Positions 1 through 6,530 of a stretch of 10,761 nt of DNA are shown piece after piece. A program made the translations under genes and the position numbers. The notes beneath the pieces were generated by a model. The model was not told where the DNA came from and did not search any database. It worked only from the letters and a program-made list of their open reading frames with translations. How positions within the stretch are numbered: position 1 is the first letter of the stretch; each line of letters opens with the position of its first letter. This stretch comes from Kiritimatiellia bacterium. Its GTDB lineage: Bacteria > Verrucomicrobiota > Kiritimatiellia > RFP12 > UBA1067. The stretch covers positions 1 to 10,761 of the forward strand of contig JAKSOY010000157.1 of NCBI GenBank assembly GCA_024405255.1, written 5' to 3'.

Positions 1-740
1 TTGGAGAGCGAACGCTTCTCGAACACCTCCTCCCACAGATACGAGGTCATCGTCTTGCCGGGGATGACGGGATTCCCCTTCCCGCCGTTGACGCCCCGGT
101 TGAACGGCAGGAACCAGGATTCGGCGCCCTTCAGCTCCGTGCACATGAAGACGTCCGTGTCGTCCACCGCGAAGTGGACGGCGCAGCGCTTCTTCTGCAG
201 GAGGATCTCCTTCGGATCGCGGTCGGCCTTGTACTGCTGGATCGCGTTGTCGACGGTCTGTCCGGTGAAATGGTTCTTGAGCTCGAACGTCGCGAGCGGC
301 AGTCCGTTGATGAAGACGACGAAGTCGATCGCGTCCTTCGTCTCCACCTTCGAATAGTGCAGCTGGCGGATCACGCCGAAACGGTTCTTCCGGTAGTTCG
401 CCTTGGCAGTCTCGTTCAGCGGGGACGGCAGCTCGTAGTAGAGCTTGAACGTCTGCCCGTTGTACTTGAACCCCTTGCGCAGCACGTCCACCACGCCGCG
501 CGTCGAAAGCGCCGCGCTCAGCCGGTTGTAGAACTTCGCGGTCTCGGACGGCACCTTGAAGATGGCGGACGCCTCGACTTCCTTCGCCTGCGTCTCATGC
601 AGAAACGCCTCCAGCCACTCCTTCACCAGCGCCAGGGACTTGTCGTACTTTGAGGACGTTTCCTCAACGTACCCGCCCACGTCGCGCAGGTAGGAGACGA
701 TGATCGCCTCAAGGCCCCCTTCTTTAACATTTATGGGCAT
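1..740 (-). CDS. hsdR: Type I restriction endonuclease subunit HsdR, N-terminal part (cut by window edge)
   Basis: HsdR is the ATP-dependent DNA-translocating and cleaving subunit of type I restriction complexes. Only the first 246 residues are in the window, so the helicase motor is not visible. The N-terminal nuclease domain is: D139 in DAIDFVVF, then E153 and K155 in FELKN, then QQYK at 168-171. This is the PD-(D/E)xK arrangement with the Q..Y-K tail typical of HsdR, and the phrase 'FINGLPLATFELKN' is characteristic of the family. The start is ATG at 740-738, preceded by GGAGG four bases upstream, and it overlaps the end of the preceding gene by 10 bases. That implies translational coupling in one operon with the AlbA_2 gene and hsdS. 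No frame break is seen in the visible part. Confident for the family; integrity of the full protein is unknown. Confidence 0.93.
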   Translation of the reverse strand, partial: MPINVKEGGLEAIIVSYLRDVGGYVEETSSKYDKSLALVKEWLEAFLHETQAKEVEASAIFKVPSETAKFYNRLSAALSTRGVVDVLRKGFKYNGQTFKLYYELPSPLNETAKANYRKNRFGVIRQLHYSKVETKDAIDFVVFINGLPLATFELKNHFTGQTVDNAIQQYKADRDPKEILLQKKRCAVHFAVDDTDVFMCTELKGAESWFLPFNRGVNGGKGNPVIPGKTMTSYLWEEVFEKRSLS

Positions 741-2467
741 ACATCCTCCGTCTTAGGGGCGTGGTCCTTCTCTTGAATTTCTCTTAACTTTTCATATGTT
801 TTAAAGAGAACCCAGATAGGAGAATGATCACTTGAGAGGTTGACAACCAACCCCTTTCTTCTCATATAAGACAAAATATTGCCAATTTTTGTCAGCTTTT
901 GTTCTCTTGAATAATCACCACGAATCTCATCAATCAAGAGTTCATTGATTTTTTCACGAGATGCGGACCCAAACTTTTCAAGATAGTCAAGAATGAGTGA
1001 ATGGTAATGCTTACTGGGTTTCTGCCGACTCTTGATATATTCAGCTTCCCTGCCGGTCAACGCGGCGATCTTCGCCGAGACATGCAGATGCGGAACCCGT
1101 CCCTCGACAAGCCCCTCGGCCCGCAAATGACGAACCGCATCTGCCGCAATGGGCAACCTCTTCTGGACACGATCCAACAAAAGAACATCATCGAGTCGCA
1201 GCGCCCCGCCTTTCTGAATGAGAAGTGTTGAATAGGCAATATCGACAACCCGCCCATATAGAGTCATCTCAACCGACGAATCCGTCGTCTCGTAATCCGG
1301 CAGCGGAAAGTAGCGCTTGGCCTGTCCAACATAGATTGAATGAATGCCATACCCCATCGTATCGATCATGTTCAATTCGCGCATGGCTGACGAAAGGAGC
1401 GGATTGCGATAGCGACGTGGCGTACGTTCGCCAGAGACATACGACTCGGGCGTACCCTCGAAGAAACTGCCACCGTTCCAGAATGTCAGTCGATCAACCC
1501 GCTCCGTCACAATGACACGTTCCCCCCGCGTATAATCCTGATGTGCAATACAATTATGGAGCGCTCCACGACCCTTCTCCTGATTCAACTTCGGGACCTC
1601 CGCCGTAATCATCTCATTCTCCGGCAACACGCGAACCTGCACATTGCGGATGCGCGAATAGAGATCGGCCGTCGCCAGCAGAAACGGAGGATAGAAGATG
1701 TCATTGGCACATTCTTCGCCAACAAGCTTCCAGACAAGCTGTGGCGCATACGGAGAGAGACGTTCCACCGCCGCATTGGCCCTCCCGAGAAGAAGCAGCG
1801 CCGCACGCGTCAACTTGCCATTCCTGACAAGGCGTAACTTGTCGAGGAAAGTCTCAGCGGACCAGCTCATCACCTCTTCTTCAGACACAGATCCGTGCTT
1901 ATCGGCAAACTTCTTCCGTGCGACGGCCACGGCATGTTCGTCAAGATCGTCAACCGAACTTCCCTCGACAACACCAGCCGACCAATCCGCCGCCTGATTC
2001 TGACTGCGGATCGAATCCAGTTTCTCCAAACCAAGCGCAACCAGATTCTCCCCCGAACGCGCGAAGAAATGGCCCTTCCATGCAACCGGCATTCCCTGCG
2101 GAGCCGCCGGAATCTCAAAAAAGATCACATGGGAGCCATCACCGCGCGGCAGGCCATGTACACTCGCAAAACACATACCGAGATTCGTGCCCTGCGTGAT
2201 CTGCGACTTAAGACCGCCAGGCTTGTTCAACGAATCAGAATCGCACGGATAGTCACAGCCCGGCGCCCCATGCGTCTTGTTGTTGACGCCGAAGACAAGC
2301 CAGGCCCGGTCAACGCCCCGCAGATTCGCCTCATTGGCAAGCGCAGAAAAGTACCGCCCAATTTCATCTCCCGACGTGTTCTTATTTCCGATCTTGAACT
2401 CGACAACCTCATTCTCCCAATCGGAAATGAGGTGATCCAACAAGGTCTTCATTTCATCCGTTGTCAT
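731..2467 (-). CDS. AlbA_2 (Schlafen-type) domain protein with HATPase_c_4 region, restriction-linked
   Basis: The product is about 578 residues, from the family often annotated as ATP-binding or RecG-like transcriptional regulator. Residues about 8-150 match an AlbA_2 domain (VVEFKIGN, then ANEANLRGVDRAWLVFGVNN, then HFFARSGENLVAL), a predicted nucleic-acid-binding fold. Residues about 220-395 match the HATPase_c_4 region, with LHNCIAHQDYTRG, then DRLTFWNGGSFF, then MGYGIHSIY. A winged-helix-like segment lies near 485-545. No catalytic role can be assigned. I chose ATG at 2467-2465, one base after the hsdS stop and behind GAGGG; a TTG at 2476 would add three residues but has GGG directly against it. 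Such genes are common passengers between hsdS and hsdR (compare the restriction-linked ORFs of Campylobacter), so a regulatory or defence role is inferred. The last third is AT-richer than the middle. Confidence 0.85.
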   Translation of the reverse strand: MTTDEMKTLLDHLISDWENEVVEFKIGNKNTSGDEIGRYFSALANEANLRGVDRAWLVFGVNNKTHGAPGCDYPCDSDSLNKPGGLKSQITQGTNLGMCFASVHGLPRGDGSHVIFFEIPAAPQGMPVAWKGHFFARSGENLVALGLEKLDSIRSQNQAADWSAGVVEGSSVDDLDEHAVAVARKKFADKHGSVSEEEVMSWSAETFLDKLRLVRNGKLTRAALLLLGRANAAVERLSPYAPQLVWKLVGEECANDIFYPPFLLATADLYSRIRNVQVRVLPENEMITAEVPKLNQEKGRGALHNCIAHQDYTRGERVIVTERVDRLTFWNGGSFFEGTPESYVSGERTPRRYRNPLLSSAMRELNMIDTMGYGIHSIYVGQAKRYFPLPDYETTDSSVEMTLYGRVVDIAYSTLLIQKGGALRLDDVLLLDRVQKRLPIAADAVRHLRAEGLVEGRVPHLHVSAKIAALTGREAEYIKSRQKPSKHYHSLILDYLEKFGSASREKINELLIDEIRGDYSREQKLTKIGNILSYMRRKGLVVNLSSDHSPIWVLFKTYEKLREIQEKDHAPKTEDVCP

Positions 2468-2468
2468 C

Positions 2469-3797
2469 TTACGCAACCCTCATCTGTCCCGTGACCACGT
2501 CGGCGATAAGCCGCTGCTTGTATTCCTTCAGCGCGGCGACCTGCTGCGCCAACCCCGCCACCGCCTGGTCGATCTTCGCCGTCTTCTCCTCGATGTAGGC
2601 GACAATCGCCCGCTGCTCCGCACGCGGAGGGATAGGAAAATGTTGTTGTTTAAACATATTCCAAATCAAATTTCGTTGAATCGAGCCAACCCCACGCGAA
2701 CAAAACTCGTACACATTTACAAACGGTTTAGAACGAAATGCGAAATCAGCGAACGAAGCGTCAATACACCCATCCATCTTAACAACAAAATACGCAGGAC
2801 TTATAATACCACGATGTCGTGAGACACCAACGGAACCTCGCCATGCTTGCTGATTATTCAACACGAAATCACCAATTTCTACGAGCTGATATTTACTTAA
2901 ATCTTTGGCAGTTGCATTTGCTCGCTTCTCGCCACCTTCACTAAAGCGAATAACACCTCTATCTAGGAAAACAGAAAGGAGCTCCTCTTCTGGCGCACTG
3001 ACACAATCCTTCACTTTAAGAAATGAATGAACACGTCTCACCTCCCACCCCTCGGGGATCTGGGGCAGCCAGGGAATGCCGGACGGGACGAGGCGGCGGT
3101 TATTCTCACGCAGAGAGCGCAGAGAACGCGGAGACGAGACACCCTCTGCGAGTTCTGCGGACTCTGCGTGAGATATTCCACGCGTCACGGCGTCGGCGAT
3201 CACGGTCTGCTTCAGCTCCTTCAGGAGTTCGACCTCCTTCTCCTTCGCCGCCACCAGCTCGTCGATCTTCCCGCACTTGTCGTCGAGATAGGCGACAATC
3301 GCCCGCTGCTCGGGGAAAGTGGGACAGATAAAACGGATTGAAAACAAATCATTTGTATACAATCGAGTCAGTCCCTGGGCTACACCTCTTGCGTTACGCC
3401 GAAACTCCGAGATATACTGCGGTGTGTGAAAAAGGTATTCAATAAACCGCCTATCAGCAATATCTTTTGTTTGGTAAACAGCATAATCAGGACTAACCAA
3501 TCCGTCATATGCCGAAACAGCAAAGACGCCAAGGTGGGCTTTCAGTTTATTAAACACGATGTCATTAACCTTCACCCTTTTTGCGCCAACATATGTTGAT
3601 GCGGCATTAGGCACGACATCCATTTGATTCGTTGGAAGGATCCCATACTTCTGACTCATTGACAACGGCTCTTCCAAACCAGTGTCAGACTTGTCAATGC
3701 GTTCACGCAGAATCTGACGAACACGTGGCAAAGTCCACTCCTCCGGCACCTCGGGCAACCAAGGAATTCCCGTCTGTTTGTACTTCTCGTATCTCAT
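2469..3797 (-). CDS. hsdS: Type I restriction-modification specificity subunit HsdS
   Basis: HsdS is the DNA-recognition subunit that positions HsdM and HsdR on a bipartite target. The 442-residue protein is a clear tandem duplication. Each half opens with a GIPWLP-(E/Q)-(V/I)-PE-W phrase (about residues 10 and 240), continues into a target-recognition domain (about 20-160 and 254-390), and ends in a conserved helical spacer: PEQRAIVAYLDDK..KID near 162 and EQRAIVAYIEEK..KID near 393. I chose ATG at 3797-3795, because family members typically begin 'MRYEKYK..GI.W'; a GTG at 3815 would add six residues. Both recognition domains are visibly AT-richer than the spacers, consistent with exchange by recombination. 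The linker between the halves (about 208-233) is a repeat insertion reading SHAESAELAEG..SPRSLRSLREN. The stop is one base before the next gene's start. The recognition sequence cannot be predicted. Confidence 0.93.
   Translation of the reverse strand: MRYEKYKQTGIPWLPEVPEEWTLPRVRQILRERIDKSDTGLEEPLSMSQKYGILPTNQMDVVPNAASTYVGAKRVKVNDIVFNKLKAHLGVFAVSAYDGLVSPDYAVYQTKDIADRRFIEYLFHTPQYISEFRRNARGVAQGLTRLYTNDLFSIRFICPTFPEQRAIVAYLDDKCGKIDELVAAKEKEVELLKELKQTVIADAVTRGISHAESAELAEGVSSPRSLRSLRENNRRLVPSGIPWLPQIPEGWEVRRVHSFLKVKDCVSAPEEELLSVFLDRGVIRFSEGGEKRANATAKDLSKYQLVEIGDFVLNNQQAWRGSVGVSRHRGIISPAYFVVKMDGCIDASFADFAFRSKPFVNVYEFCSRGVGSIQRNLIWNMFKQQHFPIPPRAEQRAIVAYIEEKTAKIDQAVAGLAQQVAALKEYKQRLIADVVTGQMRVA
3104..3173 (-). 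repeat. Palindromic 'HAESAE' repeat inserted in frame in hsdS
   Basis: The arms TCTCACGCAGAG (3104-3115) and CTCTGCGTGAGA (3162-3173) are perfect 12-bp inverted repeats, and the similarity continues inward with mismatches. Both arms are built from near-repeats of CGCAGAG-type units. The 70-bp element keeps the hsdS frame open and encodes the SHAESAELAEG..LRSLREN linker. Read on the plus strand it gives the near-identical HAESAENAE, as expected for a palindrome. Similar CGCAGAG palindromes are dispersed in many bacterial genomes, usually between genes. Its site here is the linker between the two halves of HsdS, where an insertion is likely to be tolerated. Confidence 0.8.
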
Positions 3798-3808
3798 CGC
3801 AGAAAACC

Positions 3809-3836
3809 TATTCACTATTCACTATACCCTATTCAC
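3809..3836. repeat. Heptamer tandem repeat at the fic/hsdS junction
   Basis: There are four 7-bp units in exact register on the plus strand: TATTCAC, TATTCAC, TATACCC, TATTCAC. The array fills the short gap between fic and hsdS. The fic stop codon (TGA, 3835-3833) and the possible GTG start of hsdS (3815-3813) are both made of repeat sequence. It resembles short tandemly repeated heptamers known from cyanobacteria and other genomes. A change in copy number would alter the spacing and the end of Fic. Confidence 0.75.
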
Positions 3837-5146
3837 TTTTCCGCGCAGCGGAAATAGCCGCCCGTCTTCTTGCTGCCGCGATGTTCGATCTTGCCGGCGT
3901 CGATTAGTACAGCGACGGTCCGCTTGACGGTTGCCAGGCTCTTGCCGACCACGGACTTCAGATACGACAATTGCACCCCTGGATGCGTCTCGATCAACCG
4001 CAGCAAGCGTTCGTCCAACATCGCATTTAATGGCTCATTTATCGGCTCACCCGTAAAGTCGGAAAGATGATATTCAAGCCGTACGCCATCGCCGACGCGA
4101 GAAATCGCCCCCTGCTTCTCAAGCAACTGGAGATCGCCAATCGCCGTCGGCTTCGAGATCTTCGCCATCCGCATCCACTTCGCCGCCGAAAGCACGCCCT
4201 TCGCGCCCGTCTCTCCGTCTTCGAACATCCGAAGAATCACCTTCTTCGCCCGCGCCGAAAAGCCAGTTTCGAATTTCGCGAGATATTCGCGCTTCGCCTT
4301 CACGAAACGCATCGCCGCGACAAAGTCCGTCATCATCTCCGTCAGCACGGGGATGAAGAACGCCGCCCAGTTTGTCCAGTCGAGGGTCCGCGACGCTTCG
4401 TTGATCTCATCATAGTACGCCGCTCGGTGACGCGCGATGACGGGCGAGACAGGCAGAATCAGCGGCAGATCCAGCCCTTCTGCGATTACCTTGGCGACAA
4501 GGGCCCGCCCTACGCGGCCGTTGCCGTCTTCGAAGGGATGGATCGACTCGAAGTGCGGATGCAGCATCGCCGCCCTGAGCGCAATGTCGCACGGCTTGAC
4601 CGCCGGCGACTTCCACCGTTTCACAAACGCCGCAATCTCCTTTGGCACCTGTTCGCTCGGTGGCGCCTCGTAGCGGATCTCAACCGTGCCGTCGGCCCGA
4701 CGGCGAATGACCCGCATCGGTTCCTTGTGACTGCGAAAAGCGCCAACCGTCACCCGATTTTCCTCGCCCGCCATCAGCGCCGCATGGAAACCCGTCAACA
4801 ATTTCGCCGTCAGCGGCGCCTTCCATTTTTCACGTACGGCGAGCATCATCTGCGCCACGCCCTCCGCGCGCGCATCCTTCGTAAAGCCCTTGGGCGCATA
4901 CGCGACACCCAATGCCTTGCAAATGGACGACATGACGACGCTCTCATCGACATTCACCCCTTCGATGGCGCTTGTCTTCACTGCCTCGTCCGTCAACGCC
5001 CGGGCGACGACCTCCAGGTCCTGCGGCTTTTTCAACGCCCGCGCGAGCGACTTGAACGCGGTCTCAAACGCCTTGAGTTCGTCCGCAAGCGCCGCCCGAT
5101 TCACCGTGGCCTTCGGCCATCCTTTCTGCTGCCAGTTGAAGCTCAT
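3833..5146 (-). CDS. Fic family protein (DUF4172, inhibitory helix, Fic domain, winged helices)
   Basis: Fic enzymes usually transfer AMP or another nucleotide moiety from a nucleotide donor to a hydroxyl side chain of a target protein. The 437-residue product starts with a DUF4172-like segment (MSFNWQQKGWPKATV). An inhibitory motif of the (S/T)xxxE(G/N) type follows at residues 58-63 (TSAIEG), so this is a self-inhibited enzyme with the helix N-terminal to the core. The catalytic motif HPFEDGNGRVGR is at 203-214, with His203 and both arginines intact. Two winged-helix-like segments (about 298-360 and 378-435) suggest nucleic-acid binding or autoregulation. ATG at 5146 has AAGGAGAT eight bases upstream and overlaps the preceding short ORF by ATGA. 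It sits directly upstream of hsdS, as Fic genes often do in type I loci. The target is unknown. Confidence 0.92.
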   Translation of the reverse strand: MSFNWQQKGWPKATVNRAALADELKAFETAFKSLARALKKPQDLEVVARALTDEAVKTSAIEGVNVDESVVMSSICKALGVAYAPKGFTKDARAEGVAQMMLAVREKWKAPLTAKLLTGFHAALMAGEENRVTVGAFRSHKEPMRVIRRRADGTVEIRYEAPPSEQVPKEIAAFVKRWKSPAVKPCDIALRAAMLHPHFESIHPFEDGNGRVGRALVAKVIAEGLDLPLILPVSPVIARHRAAYYDEINEASRTLDWTNWAAFFIPVLTEMMTDFVAAMRFVKAKREYLAKFETGFSARAKKVILRMFEDGETGAKGVLSAAKWMRMAKISKPTAIGDLQLLEKQGAISRVGDGVRLEYHLSDFTGEPINEPLNAMLDERLLRLIETHPGVQLSYLKSVVGKSLATVKRTVAVLIDAGKIEHRGSKKTGGYFRCAEK

Positions 5147-5280
5147 CCCATGATCTCCTTCAAGAGCCCCGCTGTCGACTGTTCCAGACGGTCGTCGCCC
5201 TTCTCGAACGCCTGCACCAGAACATCATTTGCGATATTCCACAAATAGCTGAAAAGCTTTGAATACTGAGCCGATTCCAT
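5143..5280 (-). pseudogene. 45-codon ORF resembling the HsdM N-terminus; probable hsdM remnant
   Basis: The ORF opens with ATG at 5280, has an in-frame TGA three codons upstream, and ends in a TGA that overlaps the fic ATG (ATGA, four bases). The product starts MESAQYSKLFSYLWNIANDV, then LVQAFEKGDD, and ends TAGLLKEIMG. The phrase F-x-(Y/I)-(L/I)-W-N-I-A-(N/D)-D-V-L is what the start of many type I methyltransferase subunits looks like, and the position upstream of fic and hsdS is where hsdM belongs. There is no SAM-binding FxGxG motif and no NPP(F/Y) motif. My reading is that an internal deletion joined the first ~28 codons to a short tail. It could instead be a genuine small protein. No strong Shine-Dalgarno site precedes the ATG. 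Confidence 0.45.
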
Positions 5281-5330
5281 CTCGCGTCACAATATCTCGC
5301 GCAATCCGAAACGCCGAGCCCCGTACCCAA

Positions 5331-5363
5331 TACAGAAAAAGGCGCGCTCCCCCTTTCTCTGTA
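5331..5363 (-). other. 12-bp stem-loop at the 3' end of the leader
   Basis: On the minus strand TACAGAGAAAGG (5363-5352) pairs with CCTTTTTCTGTA (5342-5331), with one G-U wobble and a 9-nt GC-rich loop. It follows directly on the five-stem element and lies about 50 bases before the 45-codon ORF. The T-run is inside the 3' arm, and no clean U-tract follows the stem, so it is not a standard intrinsic terminator. Confidence 0.6.
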
Positions 5364-5364
5364 C

Positions 5365-5495
5365 TCGACTGAGGCCCTTGGCGTGGCCCTAACAGAATAC
5401 AGGGAAAAGGAACGCGCCAAGTGTATGACTACACCTGACGCGTCCCCGCAACCATGTCGTTCTGTTAGAGAAAAACCGCCAAGAATTTCAGTCGA
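5365..5495 (-). ncRNA. Candidate structured RNA: five collinear stems in 131 nt
   Basis: Nested perfect inverted repeats run inward in the same order on both sides. Stem A pairs 5365-5372 with 5488-5495 (8 bp). Stem B pairs 5377-5383 with 5477-5483 (7 bp). Stem C pairs 5389-5397 with 5460-5468 (9 bp). Stem D pairs 5409-5416 with 5439-5445 (7 pairs, one bulge). Stem E pairs 5421-5425 with 5430-5434 (5 bp, 4-nt loop). The internal loops between A, B and C are short (4/4 and 5/8). Transcription on the minus strand is suggested by the promoter near 5613. I do not recognise a known family: no RNase P, tmRNA or SRP hallmark was found. A non-autonomous transposable element or DNA cruciform is the alternative. 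Function unknown. Confidence 0.5.
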
Positions 5496-5514
5496 ACGTC
5501 GTGTCTGCGTAAAC

Positions 5515-5563
5515 GCAAAAAATTGAAAGCCGTTCGGGGTGGAGCGAACTCAGTTCCGAACGC
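5515..5563 (-). terminator. Terminator-like hairpin with delayed T-run in the leader
   Basis: CGTTCGG (5563-5557) pairs with CCGAACG (5537-5531), and a run of six T follows at 5522-5517. The eight bases between stem and T-run are more than usual for an intrinsic terminator, so this is a weak call. If real, it would end transcription from the 5613 promoter before the five-stem element, which would make the leader an attenuator. Confidence 0.25.
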
Positions 5564-5612
5564 ATGTCGTCTCGACTGGGAAACTGCTAAACCACCCAAT
5601 CAAGACGAAAAG

Positions 5613-5641
5613 ATTATACCATTTTCCTCAGCATTATTAAA
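5613..5641 (-). promoter_or_regulatory. Extended -10 promoter for the leader and restriction operon
   Basis: On the minus strand the -10 is TATAAT (5618-5613), preceded by TGG to give the extended form TGGTATAAT. A weak -35 (TTTAAT, 5641-5636) lies 17 bases upstream. The expected start of transcription is near 5606, giving a leader of roughly 325 nt before the ATG at 5280. The same TGGTATAAT string occurs in the promoter near 10576. Confidence 0.6.
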
Positions 5642-5663
5642 GACGAATTGAAAATTTTGGGCA

Positions 5664-5786
5664 ACGGGCAACGCCGAGCGCTGCTGCATCCAGTTCGGTC
5701 TCGAGGCCGGAGAGTCCGCACGGACAATCGCGAAGGAGGTCGGCGTCAGCCTGTCGACGGTCACGCGCGAGATCGTAAGTTCACAA
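5664..5786 (+). pseudogene. IS30-type helix-turn-helix fragment (transposase remnant)
   Basis: Read on the plus strand, this stretch encodes NAERCCIQFGLEAGESARTI followed by AKEVGVSLSTVTREIVSSQ. This is the N-terminal HTH_38-type helix-turn-helix of IS30-like transposases: an 'I-x-F/L-x-x-G-x-S-A/P-R-x-I-A' helix, then 'S-x-S-T-V-T/S-R-E-I'. There is no ATG in frame after the TGA at 5649-5651. The frame runs on without homology into the 3' end of the pseudouridine synthase gene on the opposite strand. No catalytic DDE core is present. It therefore looks like a decayed insertion-sequence end, and suggests that the gap between the two operons has been an insertion site. A small regulator fragment is the alternative. 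Confidence 0.5.
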
Positions 5787-5804
5787 ACGGAGCCAAGCAG
5801 GATC

Positions 5805-6530
5805 TCACTGAACATAGATGATGTCTTCGGGCGGTTCGCTCGCAAACTCCACGAATCGGCCCGTCACGGGATGCGGGAATCGAAGCGCCACCGCGTGCAG
5901 CAGTGTCCGCGTCGGACGCACCGCGAGCTGGCGATCGGCCGCCGGATTACCGTAAAGCGCATCCCCCGCGATCGGGTGGCCGAGATGGGCGGCGTGTACG
6001 CGGATCTGGTGCGTCCGCCCCGTTTCAATGACGAATTCGACGAGCGAAACGCGTCCCTGCCGTCCGAGCACGTGCCATTCCGTCACCGCCCGCTGGCCGT
6101 CCGCCCCTTCCGGCACCACGGCCATCCGCTTGGGGTCCCACGGTTTGCGTCCGATGAACGTCTCGAGTTTCCCCGACCGCGGCTTGGGCGTGCCATGGAC
6201 AATCGCAAGGTATGTTTTCGTCACCTCGCGATGCGACTCGAAGGCGCGCCGCAGCGCGAGGTACGCCGCCTGCGTCTTCGCCAGCACCATCACGCCGCTC
6301 GTGTCGGCATCGAGCCGATGCACGACGCCCGGACGCTCCACGCTGCCGACACCCGCCAGTGTCGGCACATGCGCAAGGGCCGCGTTGACGAGCGTCCCCG
6401 TCAGATGGCCGGGCGAGGGATGCACATACTGCCCCGCCGGCTTGTCGACGACGAGAATCGCCTCGTCTTCAAAGAGGATTGTCAGCGGCAGCCGCTCGGC
6501 CGCTGGACTATTTGATCCGGCTGATTTCAA
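5805..6530 (-). CDS. RluA-family RNA pseudouridine synthase without S4 domain
   Basis: The enzyme isomerises uridine to pseudouridine in rRNA or tRNA. The catalytic motif is HRLDADTSG, with Asp74 as nucleophile (numbering from the TTG start). Motif 'DEAILVVDKPAG' near residue 22 and 'GRTHQIRVH' near 171 complete the RluA/RluD signature. The S4 RNA-binding domain that precedes the catalytic domain in RluD and RluC is absent, so it is closer in layout to RluA. There is no ATG near the expected start. I chose TTG at 6530-6528 because AGGAG lies five bases upstream; it overlaps the preceding gene by 23 bases. A longer TTG start at 6569 would add 13 residues without homology. The overlap implies coupling to the glycosidase gene, which has no evident functional link. 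Which RNA is modified cannot be told. Confidence 0.9.
   Translation of the reverse strand: MKSAGSNSPAAERLPLTILFEDEAILVVDKPAGQYVHPSPGHLTGTLVNAALAHVPTLAGVGSVERPGVVHRLDADTSGVMVLAKTQAAYLALRRAFESHREVTKTYLAIVHGTPKPRSGKLETFIGRKPWDPKRMAVVPEGADGQRAVTEWHVLGRQGRVSLVEFVIETGRTHQIRVHAAHLGHPIAGDALYGNPAADRQLAVRPTRTLLHAVALRFPHPVTGRFVEFASEPPEDIIYVQ

Noticed and set aside
1..653. Plus-strand frames over the left edge (1-357 and 174-653)
   Set aside because: The opposite strand encodes a clear HsdR N-terminal nuclease domain over the whole stretch.
3023..3341. Plus-strand frames carrying HAESAENAE
   Set aside because: The phrase arises because the repeat is palindromic; the surrounding minus strand encodes HsdS without interruption.
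5160..5420. 86-codon minus-strand frame across the structured leader
   Set aside because: No homology, composition unlike a protein, and it overlaps the HsdM-like ORF in another frame.
5365..5495. Known RNA (RNase P, tmRNA, SRP RNA, 6S RNA)
   Set aside because: Hallmark strings of RNase P, tmRNA and SRP RNA are missing, and the loop arrangement does not clearly match 6S RNA.
5600..5845. 81-codon minus-strand frame in the gap
   Set aside because: It runs across the promoter and opposite the IS30-type fragment and overlaps the end of the pseudouridine synthase; no recognisable content.
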